Positions 25,125-34,106 are shown, counted from the first letter of the stretch. The stretch: DNA of 64,000 nucleotides from Paeniglutamicibacter antarcticus (GCF_900010755.1 NZ_CZJT01000111.1:41539-105538), one strand, 5' to 3'. Numbers and translations: made by a program. The notes: a model not told the origin generated them from the sequence alone.

Positions 25125-25306
25125 GAATTAGCTGGTGAGGCCTAGTGCAAAATCCCCCAAATGCGCGGGGAAACTATGAATCTCCGCCTCTCGAAGGCTT
25201 TGAAGCTACCGAGTCATATCGTCCCGGTGACAACCCTCATTTGAGGCAGTCGCGGGGAGCCAGCCACATCACATACATAGATTTTTGCACGAGGGGATTT
25301 ACGGAC

Positions 25307-25552
25307 ATGACCGTCACGGTTTACACGAAGCCAGCATGCGTACAGTGCAACGCAACTTACCGGGCTTTGGACAAAAAGGGCATCGTATACCAGAGCGTTG
25401 ACATCTCACAGGATCCAGCAGCACTCGAGCGCGTACGTGCCCTCGGCTACATGCAGGCACCTGTTGTTATCACCGAGGCAGATCACTGGTCGGGCTTCCG
25501 CCCGGACAAGATCGAAGAACTTGCCGAAAGCCTCAGCGCTTCAGTGGCCTAA
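25307..25552 (+). CDS. nrdH: Glutaredoxin-like protein NrdH
   Basis: 81 residues. A thioredoxin-fold electron donor for the class Ib ribonucleotide reductase. The redox motif is CVQC at 11-14, and WSGFRPDKI is the conserved NrdH C-terminal signature. An in-frame extension to GTG 25145 exists, but ATG 25307 with GAGGGG upstream starts exactly at the family N-terminus. First gene of nrdHIE. Confidence 0.95.
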   Translation: MTVTVYTKPACVQCNATYRALDKKGIVYQSVDISQDPAALERVRALGYMQAPVVITEADHWSGFRPDKIEELAESLSASVA

Positions 25553-25598
25553 CAAGCCCCCCAGCTTCACCACAACAAGCAATATCGAGGCGATCACG

Positions 25599-26078
25599 AT
25601 GCCGACTTCATCGCTGGCAACACCGATGCAAGATTACGCTCCTGCTGCCGAGGTACGCACCGCCAGCCACTTGATCTACTTTTCCTCGGCCTCCGGTTAC
25701 ACACACCGGTTTGCCGGGAAACTGGGGATCGATTCCGTGCGGATACCGTTGCTCGGCAAGGATCCACAACTAGTGGCCACGGAACCGTTCGTACTTCTTC
25801 TTCCCACTTATGGTGGGGAAAAAGGAGAGCGGTCGATTCCGCCCCAGGTTGTGAAATTCCTTAACGATGCACGAAACCGGAATCTACTACGTGGAGTGGT
25901 GGGTGCCGGCAACACAAACTTTGGAACGACATACTGCCTTGGAGCAATCAAGATTGCCGCCAAGTGCAACGTTCCGCTTCTATACAAATTTGAACTCATG
26001 GGTACCGCAGAAGACGTGACCCGAGTTCGCGAAGGATTGGAAGTCTTTTGGACACGAACGTCGCGGAGCCCGCAGTGA
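25599..26078 (+). CDS. nrdI: Flavodoxin-like NrdI
   Basis: 159 residues. An FMN protein that supplies the oxidant needed to build the manganese-tyrosyl radical cofactor of NrdF. The FMN phosphate loop is FSSASGYTHRF, followed by PTYGGEKGERSIPPQV and GVVGAGNTNFGTTYC, all NrdI hallmarks. GAGG lies 8 bases before ATG 25599. Its stop TGA overlaps a GTG that can start nrdE. Confidence 0.95.
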   Translation: MPTSSLATPMQDYAPAAEVRTASHLIYFSSASGYTHRFAGKLGIDSVRIPLLGKDPQLVATEPFVLLLPTYGGEKGERSIPPQVVKFLNDARNRNLLRGVVGAGNTNFGTTYCLGAIKIAAKCNVPLLYKFELMGTAEDVTRVREGLEVFWTRTSRSPQ

Positions 26079-28216
26079 AACAGGATTCGAAGGAATTGCC
26101 TGCCGCTTTCCAGGGCTTGGGTTACCACGAACTGAACGCCATGCTGAACCTTTACGGTTCCGATGGACGCATCCAGTTCGAGGCAGACCGTGCTGCAGCA
26201 CGTCAGTACTTCTTGGAACACGTGAACAACAACACCGTGTTCTTCCACGACCTCGACGAGAAGCTCGAGTACCTGGTCAAGCACGAGTACTACGAGCGTG
26301 AAACGCTCGACCAGTACACGATGAACTTCATCCGCGACCTCTACCGCGGTGCCTACGCCAAGAAGTTCCGCTTCGAGACCTTCCTGGGTGCCTTCAAGTT
26401 CTACACCTCGTACACGCTGAAGACCTTTGATGGCAAGCGTTACCTGGAACGCTATGAAGACCGCGTCTGCATGGTTGCCCTGCACCTGGCCCGCGGCGAC
26501 GAGGACATGGCCGTCTCGCTGGTCAACGAAATCATCGAAGGCCGCTTCCAGCCTGCCACCCCGACGTTCCTGAACGCCGGCAAGGCACAGCGTGGCGAGC
26601 TCGTCTCCTGCTTCCTGCTTCGCATCGAAGACAACATGGAGTCGATTTCCCGTGGCATCAACTCCTCGCTGCAGCTTTCCAAGCGCGGCGGCGGCGTCGC
26701 CCTTTCGCTGACCAACGTCCGCGAACACGGTGCCCCGATCAAACAGATCGAGAACCAGTCCTCGGGCGTCATCCCCGTAATGAAGCTTCTCGAAGACAGC
26801 TTCTCCTACGCCAACCAGCTTGGCGCACGCCAGGGCGCAGGTGCCGTTTACCTGAACGCACACCACCCTGACATCCTTCGCTTCCTGGATACCAAGCGCG
26901 AAAACGCCGACGAAAAGATCCGCATCAAGACCCTGTCACTGGGTGTCGTGGTACCGGATATCACCTTCGATCTGGCGCGCAAGAACGAGGACATGTACCT
27001 CTTCTCGCCGTACGACATTCAGAAGGTCTACGGAGTTCCGTTCAGTGACATTTTCGTCACCGAGAAGTACTACGAAATGGTCGATGATGCCCGCATCAAG
27101 AAGACCAAGATCAACGCCCGTGAGTTCTTCCAGACTCTCGCCGAGATCCAGTTCGAGTCCGGTTACCCGTACATCATGTTCGAGGACACCGTAAACCGCG
27201 AGAACCCGATCAAGGGCAAGATCTCGATGAGCAACCTGTGCTCCGAGATCCTGCAGGTCTCCACCCCGTCGGAATACAACGAGGACCTCGGTTACAAGAC
27301 CGTTGGCAAGGACATCTCCTGCAACCTCGGTTCGATGAACATCGCCAAGGCCATGGACGGCAAGGACCTCGGCGGCACGATCGAAACCGCGATCCGTGCG
27401 CTGTCTGCAGTCTCGGACATGTCCTACATCAACTCGGTTCCGTCGATTGCCCAGGGCAACGCCAGGACCCACGCCATCGGCCTGGGCCAGATGAACCTTC
27501 ACGGTTACCTGGCACGCGAGCGTGTCCACTACGGCTCGGAAGAAGGGTTGGACTTCACCAACATCTACTTCTACACCGTGGTGTTCCACGCCCTGCGCGC
27601 CTCAAACAAGATCGCCATCGAGAAGAACGAAACCTTCGAGGGCTTCGAGGATTCGAAGTACGCTTCGGGTGAGTTCTTCGACAAGTACACCGACCAGGAA
27701 TGGGTCCCCGCCACCGAGCGTGTGCGCGAGCTCTTTGCAGGCATGGACATCCCGACGCAGGATGACTGGCGTGAGCTGAAGGCCTCCATCATGGAGCACG
27801 GCATCTACAACCAGAACCTGCAGGCCGTGCCGCCGACCGGTTCCATTTCTTACATCAACAACTCGACCTCTTCCATCCACCCGGTGGCCGCGAAGATCGA
27901 GATCCGTAAGGAAGGCAAGATCGGCCGCGTGTACTACCCGGCTCCGTACCTGGACAACGACAACCTGGAGTACTACCAGGATGCCTACGAAATCGGTTAC
28001 GAAAAGGTCATCGACACCTATGCAGCTGCCACGCAGCACGTGGACCAGGGCCTGTCCCTGACCCTGTTCTTCAAGGACACCGCCACCACGCGTGACATCA
28101 ACAAGGCCCAGATCTACGCATGGCGCAAGGGCATCAAGACCCTGTACTACATCCGCCTGCGCCAGATGGCCCTTGAAGGCACCGAGGTTGAAGGCTGCGT
28201 TTCCTGCGCACTCTAA
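26075..28216 (+). CDS. nrdE: Class Ib ribonucleotide reductase alpha subunit NrdE
   Basis: About 713 residues. Catalyses ribonucleoside diphosphate reduction. It has YHELNAMLNLY near the N-terminus and no ATP-cone, as expected for NrdE. Active-site and radical-path regions include GELVSCFLLR, SNLCSEILQ, CNLGSMNIAK and PPTGSISYINN; the C-terminal redox pair is CVSC. I prefer GTG 26075, which overlaps the nrdI stop as GTGA with GGAG upstream. An in-frame TTG at 26048 would add nine residues (MDTNVAEPA). Confidence 0.96.
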   Translation: MKQDSKELPAAFQGLGYHELNAMLNLYGSDGRIQFEADRAAARQYFLEHVNNNTVFFHDLDEKLEYLVKHEYYERETLDQYTMNFIRDLYRGAYAKKFRFETFLGAFKFYTSYTLKTFDGKRYLERYEDRVCMVALHLARGDEDMAVSLVNEIIEGRFQPATPTFLNAGKAQRGELVSCFLLRIEDNMESISRGINSSLQLSKRGGGVALSLTNVREHGAPIKQIENQSSGVIPVMKLLEDSFSYANQLGARQGAGAVYLNAHHPDILRFLDTKRENADEKIRIKTLSLGVVVPDITFDLARKNEDMYLFSPYDIQKVYGVPFSDIFVTEKYYEMVDDARIKKTKINAREFFQTLAEIQFESGYPYIMFEDTVNRENPIKGKISMSNLCSEILQVSTPSEYNEDLGYKTVGKDISCNLGSMNIAKAMDGKDLGGTIETAIRALSAVSDMSYINSVPSIAQGNARTHAIGLGQMNLHGYLARERVHYGSEEGLDFTNIYFYTVVFHALRASNKIAIEKNETFEGFEDSKYASGEFFDKYTDQEWVPATERVRELFAGMDIPTQDDWRELKASIMEHGIYNQNLQAVPPTGSISYINNSTSSIHPVAAKIEIRKEGKIGRVYYPAPYLDNDNLEYYQDAYEIGYEKVIDTYAAATQHVDQGLSLTLFFKDTATTRDINKAQIYAWRKGIKTLYYIRLRQMALEGTEVEGCVSCAL

Positions 28217-28274
28217 CGCGCTAGGAACTGCCGATTCACCATTGGTTGCAAGGTAGCGATACTCTGGCAACCGA

Positions 28275-28314
28275 GCACGTACGACGGCGGGTTTTTACCC
28301 GCCGTCGTACGTGC
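28275..28314 (+). terminator. 18-bp perfect hairpin between nrdE and nrdF
   Basis: Arms 28275-28292 and 28297-28314 are fully complementary with a TTTT loop. No T run follows. It could be a terminator, a transcript-stability element or a processing site that sets different NrdE and NrdF levels. Confidence 0.7.
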
Positions 28315-28360
28315 ACCCGCATTATCCACAAACTTTGAGTAAGAAATAGAGGGGACGGAA

Positions 28361-29335
28361 ATGACTGAGAAGCTAAAGCTTGCCGGCCACGTCGAAGCCA
28401 TCAACTGGAATCGCATCCAGGACGACAAGGACGTCGAGGTTTGGAACCGCTTGGTCAACAACTTCTGGCTGCCGGAGAAAATTCCGCTGTCCAACGACGT
28501 CCAGTCGTGGAACACGCTCACCGAGGCCGAGAAGCTGCTCACCATGCGCGTCTTCACCGGATTGACCCTGCTGGATACCCTGCAGGGCACCGTCGGCGCG
28601 GTCTCGCTGATTCCCGATGCGATCACCCCGCACGAAGAGGCCGTGTACACCAACATCGCCTTCATGGAGTCGGTGCACGCCAAGAGCTACTCATCGATCT
28701 TCTCGACCTTGGCCTCGACCAAGGACATCGACGAGGCCTTCCGCTGGTCCACGGAGAACGAGAATCTGCAGAAAAAGGCGCAGATCATCGAGAGCTATTA
28801 CTACGGCGAAGATCCGCTGAAGCGCAAGATCGCCTCGACCCTGCTCGAGTCGTTCTTGTTCTACTCCGGATTCTACCTGCCGATGTACTGGTCTTCCCGC
28901 GCCAAGCTGACAAACACTGCAGACCTGATCCGTTTGATCATCCGCGACGAGGCAGTTCACGGTTACTACATCGGCTACAAGTTCCAGAAGGGACTTGAAA
29001 AGGTTTCCGAAGAGCGCAAGCAGGAGCTGAAGGACTACACCTTCGAGCTCATGTTTGAACTGTACGAAAACGAAGTCCAGTACACCCACGACCTCTACGA
29101 CGGCGTCGGACTGGCCGAAGACGTCAAGAAGTTCCTGCACTACAACGCCAACAAGGCGCTGATGAACTTGGGTTACGAGGCCATGTTCCCGGCATCGGTC
29201 ACCGATGTAAACCCGGCGATCCTTTCGGCACTGAGCCCGAACGCGGACGAGAACCACGACTTCTTCTCCGGCTCCGGATCTTCCTACGTGATCGGCAAGG
29301 CCGTGAACACCGAAGACGAGGACTGGGACTTCTAA
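28361..29335 (+). CDS. nrdF: Class Ib ribonucleotide reductase beta subunit NrdF
   Basis: 324 residues. Houses the dimetal-tyrosyl radical cofactor. The metal ligands lie in EEAVYTNIAFMESVHAKSY (Glu, Glu, His and the nearby radical tyrosine) and RDEAVHGYYIGYKF. The C-terminal EDEDWDF is the peptide that docks into NrdE. GAGGGGA lies 8 bases before the ATG. It is separated from nrdE by 144 bases and the hairpin at 28275. Confidence 0.96.
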   Translation: MTEKLKLAGHVEAINWNRIQDDKDVEVWNRLVNNFWLPEKIPLSNDVQSWNTLTEAEKLLTMRVFTGLTLLDTLQGTVGAVSLIPDAITPHEEAVYTNIAFMESVHAKSYSSIFSTLASTKDIDEAFRWSTENENLQKKAQIIESYYYGEDPLKRKIASTLLESFLFYSGFYLPMYWSSRAKLTNTADLIRLIIRDEAVHGYYIGYKFQKGLEKVSEERKQELKDYTFELMFELYENEVQYTHDLYDGVGLAEDVKKFLHYNANKALMNLGYEAMFPASVTDVNPAILSALSPNADENHDFFSGSGSSYVIGKAVNTEDEDWDF

Positions 29336-29355
29336 GTCCTTCCGTTTGTTTGCTC

Positions 29356-29393
29356 AAGGGCGCCTGCTTCCATTTTTGGAGGCGGGCGCCCTT
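29356..29393 (+). terminator. Terminator-like hairpin after nrdF
   Basis: AAGGGCGCC (29356-29364) pairs with GGCGCCCTT (29385-29393), and the stem continues inward with G-U pairs around a T-rich loop. It lies 20 bases after the nrdF stop. Confidence 0.65.
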
Positions 29394-29488
29394 CGCGTAC
29401 CGGACGAAACAAGGAATTCACCGGGCGTGGGCACGTTCCGGAAGGCCCACGGCTGCCCGACCGGCAGCGGGCATCGATATGTCACCTG

Positions 29489-29496
29489 GTCAATGT
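29489..29496. repeat. Left target-site duplication of the ISL3 element
   Basis: GTCAATGT directly abuts the left inverted repeat and is repeated exactly at 30906-30913 on the other side. 8-bp duplications are the norm for ISL3 elements. Confidence 0.9.
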
Positions 29497-30905
29497 GGCT
29501 CTTAGATTTTGGGCGTGGTGCGGGTGTTCAGCACGGCCGGAGGCCCTGTGCAGATAACAGTATCCTGAGCCGGTAGTTTCCGTGATTCGTGTACCCGCGA
29601 CCAATCCTTTTCATGTTCTTTGCCGTGAGATTTGCGGCCTCGCTGCGGGCGTTTGTCAGTCGGGTCCTGCAGAACACCAAGAGTTCCTTCCTCCACATTT
29701 TCAGGGTCCCGAACAGGGATCTTGCTTCCTTCAGTTTTGAGGCTTTGACGGACTTCTCCAGGACCGCCCAGCGGCGCTGGAAGTCATCGATATTCGTGGT
29801 TCTCAGCAGGTCGCGCACGTGCTCTTTGATGGCATAGATGATTCCGAGCTCCGTGTCGGCGGCCAGGACTTCTTTGAGTCGCTCGGTCTGCCGGTTGGAG
29901 AGGTTCTCAAGGTTGCAGGTCAACAGCTTGCGGTAGCGGTACTGGGGCTCGGTCATGCGCCCCCGGCGGCCCACCTTCTCGTGGGAACGCCTCCGGCGCA
30001 CGTTGGTGACCATCTCATTGGTCTTGGCGACCACGTGGAAGTGGTCAACGCTGACCTTCGCCTTGGGCAGTGCCTTACGGACTGCCTTGCGGAATTCGGT
30101 GGACATGTCGATCGCGACATAGTGCACCCGCTGGCGCCAGTAACGGGGCCGCTGGCTGATCCATTTCAGGACCGTGGCGCCGCGTTTTCCGTCGACAACG
30201 TCAAGGATCATGCCGGTGTCCAAGTCGGTGAAGACGATGGACCACGGCTCGATCCGCTGCACCTTCCCCGAAGCGTTACGCACGAATCGCACCCGCCTGA
30301 AGCGATGTTCATCAATGCCCAAACGCCGCACGAAGCGGTAGTCGACGTTTCCGACCATCTGGCCGATGTCGGTGAGCTTGCGCATGACGGTGGGCCAGGT
30401 GACCCCGTGGGCTGCTGCGATCCCCGCCACGGACCGCACCTCGGTGCTCGCTGCCTCCACGATGGCACCGACCAGCCTCGTGGTCAGGCGTGAACGCAGC
30501 GGGAGTTGGTCGGTGCTCTGCACGAAGGAACAGCGTTCGCACGCTGTTTCCAGACATGCCAGCCGGCGCTTGCGCACCCGGACTTCCAGGTCCCGCCCGC
30601 CGCAGGACACGTCCTTGACCCGGTGCACGGGTCTGGCCTGGATACGCGAGGAAATCACCCCGCACGACGGGCATCCGGCCTCGGTGGAAATGGGCTCGAC
30701 GACAACGGTGCGACCGGCCGGGGAAGTTCCCACGGACAGCACCTTGTATTCATCGAGATTGAACAGAATCGACGCAGCATCAACAGCGCCGGTATCCTTG
30801 ATCACGGCTCGTAGTCCTCAGTTATGAATGTCTAGACAACACCCATAATTGCAGGGCTACGAGCCCTACTCATATTCGGGACACCACGCTAAAAATCCTA
30901 GAGCC
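29497..30905 (-). mobile_element. Complete ISL3-family insertion sequence
   Basis: 1409 bp. The terminal inverted repeats are 24 bp (29497-29520 and 30882-30905), matching at 20 of 24 positions and beginning GGCTCT. One intact transposase gene fills the element, and both 8-bp flanks are GTCAATGT. The perfect target duplication and open reading frame suggest a recent and possibly active insertion between the nrdF terminator and a membrane protein gene. Confidence 0.95.
29528..30805 (-). CDS. ISL3-family transposase
   Basis: 425 residues. An N-terminal zinc finger (CPSCG, then CLETACERCSF) and helix-turn-helix (GIAAAHGVTWPTV) precede the DDE catalytic domain, in which RRLGIDEHRFRR, VAIDMSTEFRKAVR and VSVDHFHVV are recognisable ISL3 blocks. 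Full length with no frameshift. The stop codon lies 8 bases from the end of the left inverted repeat. Confidence 0.93.
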   Translation of the reverse strand: MIKDTGAVDAASILFNLDEYKVLSVGTSPAGRTVVVEPISTEAGCPSCGVISSRIQARPVHRVKDVSCGGRDLEVRVRKRRLACLETACERCSFVQSTDQLPLRSRLTTRLVGAIVEAASTEVRSVAGIAAAHGVTWPTVMRKLTDIGQMVGNVDYRFVRRLGIDEHRFRRVRFVRNASGKVQRIEPWSIVFTDLDTGMILDVVDGKRGATVLKWISQRPRYWRQRVHYVAIDMSTEFRKAVRKALPKAKVSVDHFHVVAKTNEMVTNVRRRRSHEKVGRRGRMTEPQYRYRKLLTCNLENLSNRQTERLKEVLAADTELGIIYAIKEHVRDLLRTTNIDDFQRRWAVLEKSVKASKLKEARSLFGTLKMWRKELLVFCRTRLTNARSEAANLTAKNMKRIGRGYTNHGNYRLRILLSAQGLRPC

Positions 30906-30913
30906 GTCAATGT
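30906..30913. repeat. Right target-site duplication of the ISL3 element
   Basis: GTCAATGT, identical to 29489-29496. It lies 33 bases upstream of the next gene's ATG, so the insertion may have displaced or replaced that gene's promoter. Confidence 0.9.
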
Positions 30914-30946
30914 CAGAATTGATTTCATGAAAGCACTAGTAGCCGC

Positions 30947-32269
30947 ATGAAATCAGCATTCGCCGTCGCCAAACCCGACCCACGGGATTGGGCCGCGTTG
31001 CCCACCGGGCCGTCAAGGAAGCGCCAGCTGGTGGTGGCTTGCCTGATCGTTGCCATGACCACGGTTGTGGCGTTCGTGGCCGATCGTGCATGGGAAACCT
31101 TTGACGATGACGCCTGGGAAGGCCCCTATCGGGCCATCGACATGCTGGGGCTCTCCGGGTTGCTGATGGCCGTGCTCTTTTCCGTCGGTGGATGGTTTTT
31201 GGGCCGGCTCGCGGTGGGGGCAGCACCGTTTGTTTTGGCCTATGTGGCATTTCCTCACACCGTGGAGGGATATGCGAGTGCCCCCTATTGGTGGGCCGGT
31301 GCCGCCGTGGCAGCACTATGGGCGCTGCTTCAGGTCTCTGCGGCCGTGCAGGAAATCCGGGCGATCCGTGTTCTTGCCATTTCCTCCGATACCGGGCTGA
31401 ATGCCGAAATTGGTCGGCATGCCCACGCGGCCCTGCGCAAGCCGCTGCGGCTTCGGCTGCTCTGGGCTGCAGCCCTGAGCGCCGCCGCGGTGATCGGGTA
31501 CGTGGCCACGAAAGGGGTGCTGGCCACGGAACTGGGACACAGCTACCAGCAGCTCGAAGGTGAATCCATCTCGGATTACCTGGCCACGGCGACTGCCGGG
31601 CTGTCGATCGTGGCGCTCATCCAGTGGATGCGCTGCGCCTGGACGGCCACGGCCCGGCATACCGTGGGCACGATTCTCTGGCAGGTCCCACCGGGCGTCG
31701 GGCCCGTCTACAGCACTTCAGTCCTCTACGAGGAGGCCGATCGTGTTCTGCCTTTCGAACGGGCTAGGGCCCTGCCCTCCTGCAGTTGTCTGGCCGAACA
31801 GCGCGAAGAGGACCCCGACGAGGACGAGGAGTACTTCAGGTCCTATGGGGTACTCGTGTCAAACTACTGTCCGGAGCACGGCATCGACAAGATCAATTCC
31901 CTGACTCCGGATGAATTCAGGGCGTTGGCCACAAATACGTGGCTCTTTGACGAGGATTCCCCGGTGCCCGCATCGGATCGCAATGAGGCGGACATGGATC
32001 TGGTGATCGGTTTCGCCGGGCATTCGTTCACCGGTTTCCCCGGCCATTTCAGGGATGGCGTGGCCGATGTTGACCCGGTTTGGGTGGAGCCCTTGGAAGA
32101 ACGTGAACACGGCGACTATGACTGCGATGTGGAACACCGTACGGCACCGTCGGCCGGGGTCCTTGACCGGATCGACCTGCGTCTCGCATCCATTGCGGGC
32201 CAAGCGATCCGCTACCGGCACGGCCGGGCCTGGTTCGAACCATCGGAAGAGAGCCGGATCGCCCCTTAG
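30947..32269 (+). CDS. Multi-pass membrane protein with Cys/His cluster, unknown function
   Basis: 440 residues. About six hydrophobic helices occupy the first 240 residues. The C-terminal 200 residues are soluble and acidic, starting with a cysteine cluster (CSC near 280 and CPEHG near 307) that could bind zinc, with an acidic run (EEDPDEDEEYF) between. The helix region does not match a transporter family I recognise. The IS element ends 42 bases upstream, so its native promoter may be disrupted. Its stop overlaps the end of a tiny convergent frame. Confidence 0.8.
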   Translation: MKSAFAVAKPDPRDWAALPTGPSRKRQLVVACLIVAMTTVVAFVADRAWETFDDDAWEGPYRAIDMLGLSGLLMAVLFSVGGWFLGRLAVGAAPFVLAYVAFPHTVEGYASAPYWWAGAAVAALWALLQVSAAVQEIRAIRVLAISSDTGLNAEIGRHAHAALRKPLRLRLLWAAALSAAAVIGYVATKGVLATELGHSYQQLEGESISDYLATATAGLSIVALIQWMRCAWTATARHTVGTILWQVPPGVGPVYSTSVLYEEADRVLPFERARALPSCSCLAEQREEDPDEDEEYFRSYGVLVSNYCPEHGIDKINSLTPDEFRALATNTWLFDEDSPVPASDRNEADMDLVIGFAGHSFTGFPGHFRDGVADVDPVWVEPLEEREHGDYDCDVEHRTAPSAGVLDRIDLRLASIAGQAIRYRHGRAWFEPSEESRIAP

Positions 32270-32346
32270 GTGATCGCGTCCATTTCGGGCGCGTGCGGCG
32301 AGGTGATCGCCGGCATCGTCATCTCCATCAGGGGCTCATCGAACAT
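32266..32346 (-). CDS. Possible 26-residue microprotein after the SGNH hydrolase
   Basis: A short frame (MFDEPLMEMTMPAITSPH and eight more residues) begins 11 bases after the hydrolase stop. TAGAAT, formed partly by that stop codon, lies 9 bases before the ATG, and GTGG immediately precedes it. Acidic and methionine-rich. Coding is uncertain. Its stop overlaps that of the convergent membrane protein. Confidence 0.3.
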   Translation of the reverse strand: MFDEPLMEMTMPAITSPHAPEMDAIT

Positions 32347-32357
32347 CCACGCGCATT

Positions 32358-33206
32358 CTAGGTGCCACCCATACGTGCTGCCTCTGTTCGCCTGACGGGG
32401 CCAGGGACCGGTCTCTTGGCGGCGGGAGAAGTCTCTTCGGCGCGCCGGTTTGCCGCACGCAGCATCCAGGGCAGCAGATACTGCCTGGTCCAGGTGATGT
32501 CGCCGGCCCTCAGCTGGCTCCAGGAACGCGTTGGCATTGGCTTGACGGTGAGCGGTGCCAAGGCGTGCGGGACTCCCAAGCTGTTGAGCACCATCGCCGA
32601 CACCTGCTGGTGGCCAAGCGGGGACGGGTGCAGGCGGTCCGCGGACCACATGCGCGCGTCGGACAGGTCTCTGAGGGACCACAAGTCGGCGACGATTGCC
32701 CCGTGGTGCGCGGCGATGGCCCGAAGATCCTCGTTGTACAATGCGACCCGGGTCCGCACATGCCCCAACACGGTCTGTCGGCCCGAGTCGGGACCCAGAA
32801 AGAGGATCACCGTGGCCCCGGCGGCGGACAGCGCCTCGATGGCCGGCTCAACGGCGGCCGCCAGGCGGTCGGGATCCGCCCCAAGCTGGATGAGGTCGTT
32901 TCCGCCGGCCTGAAAGCTGACAAGATCGGGAGCCATCCGCAGCGCCGGAACCAGCTGGGTGTCAATCACCTGCCGGACCGTCCGTCCGCGAACCGCAAGG
33001 TTTGCGTATGAGAAATCTCCGTGCCCGGTGTCAAGTTCCTCCGCAACCCGGTCGGCCCAACCACGGTAGCCGCCCGGGCTCAGGGGTTCGGGATCGCCGA
33101 AGCCCTCGGTAAAGGAATCACCCATGGCCACGAAACGGTGCCATGGGTGATGCGCGGAAGCCTGGTCGCTTGAATCTGTAGCCGCCTCGTCACGAGCATT
33201 CTTCAT
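32358..33206 (-). CDS. SGNH/GDSL-family hydrolase
   Basis: 282 residues. Block I is FVAMGDSFTEGFGD with the catalytic serine, block II glycine is in ANLAVRGRTV, block III is FQAGGNDLIQLG, and block V is DRLHPSPLGHQ with the catalytic Asp/His. No signal peptide, so probably a cytoplasmic esterase or lipase-like enzyme; the C-terminal 50 residues are basic and variable. Substrate unknown. Confidence 0.9.
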   Translation of the reverse strand: MKNARDEAATDSSDQASAHHPWHRFVAMGDSFTEGFGDPEPLSPGGYRGWADRVAEELDTGHGDFSYANLAVRGRTVRQVIDTQLVPALRMAPDLVSFQAGGNDLIQLGADPDRLAAAVEPAIEALSAAGATVILFLGPDSGRQTVLGHVRTRVALYNEDLRAIAAHHGAIVADLWSLRDLSDARMWSADRLHPSPLGHQQVSAMVLNSLGVPHALAPLTVKPMPTRSWSQLRAGDITWTRQYLLPWMLRAANRRAEETSPAAKRPVPGPVRRTEAARMGGT

Positions 33207-33419
33207 GGGTTCCGATCCGTTCCGTGGGTTCCTGAACTATGCGGTTCACATCCTCATCCAGTGGACACCACCGCGTGGTGGCGTGCCAGTGGCCAAAGTC
33301 CCGAAGCCGAACCCCCGGGAACAATGAAGGCCGATTCCCCAACTCCATGGCCCTCAAGGGGCTATGCGTCAGCGCCAGCGGCTAGGCTGGAAACAAGGCA
33401 TTTTACGGAAGGAACGGCC

Positions 33420-34106
33420 ATGACCGAGAGCACGACCATCAACCTGTCAAGCACTGTGGCGGAGCTCCAGGCCGCCCTAGAAGAACTGGCGGATCCCCGT
33501 TTCCTGGCCGTGAACCAGCGCCAGGGCAACGACCATGCGGTCAACCTGACCAAGCTCCGGGCCGTGGCCAAGGCGGTGAAAACCAATCAGGAGCTGGCTC
33601 TTGGACTCTGGGCCACGGGGGATACCTCCTCCAGGCTGCTGGCCCTGCTGATTTGCAAGCCCAAGGCATTTAGCCGCGGGGAACTGGACGCCATGCTGCG
33701 CGATGCCCGGGTTCCCAAGGTCCAGGAATGGCTCATCAGCTATGTGGTGAAGAAAAACCCGCACTGTGAATCACTGAGGATTGCTTGGTTTGCCGATGTG
33801 GATCCAGTGGTGGCAAGCGCCGGCTGGGAACTGACGGTGCCCCAGGTAACCAACAAGCCGGAGTTATTGGATCTGCCGGGGTTGCTGGACACCATTGAGT
33901 CGGACATGAAGCAGGCCCCGGACCGCCTGCAATGGGCGATGAACCACGCCCTTGCCGAAATCGGCATCAGTCACGAGGAATACCGTCCGCGGGCGTTGGC
34001 CATTGGCGAGAAGCTGCAGGTGCTGGCCGACTACCCGACATCGCCGGGGTGCACCTCGCCGTTCGCGCCGATCTGGATCAACGAAATGGTTTCCCGGAAG
34101 GCCTAG
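33420..34106 (+). CDS. AlkD-like HEAT-repeat protein (DNA alkylation repair family)
   Basis: 228 residues, all helical. NLTKLRAVAKAVKTNQELALGLWATG and SSRLLALLICKP resemble the AlkD-like glycosylase family, whose HEAT repeats cradle DNA carrying alkylated bases. Whether this divergent member retains glycosylase activity is unclear from sequence. GGAAGG precedes ATG 33420; upstream in-frame codons from 33261 look non-coding. Confidence 0.75.
   Translation: MTESTTINLSSTVAELQAALEELADPRFLAVNQRQGNDHAVNLTKLRAVAKAVKTNQELALGLWATGDTSSRLLALLICKPKAFSRGELDAMLRDARVPKVQEWLISYVVKKNPHCESLRIAWFADVDPVVASAGWELTVPQVTNKPELLDLPGLLDTIESDMKQAPDRLQWAMNHALAEIGISHEEYRPRALAIGEKLQVLADYPTSPGCTSPFAPIWINEMVSRKA

Larger units (their letters stand above)
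24550..25306. other. Long gap between the DIP1984-like gene and nrdH
   Basis: About 757 bases. It holds the hairpin at 24810 and the NrdR-box-like site at 25109; the transcript leader of nrdH starts somewhere after the latter. Open frames here (for example 24635-24880, and an upstream extension of nrdH from 25145) have no protein-like composition. Confidence 0.5.

Noticed and set aside
25125..25300. Possible cobalamin riboswitch ahead of nrdH
   Set aside because: Pieces such as GCGGGGAAACTATGA look vaguely similar, but the B12-box and core order are missing.
29346..29576. 76-codon frame over the left end of the IS
   Set aside because: It crosses the inverted repeat and target duplication, so it was created by the insertion.
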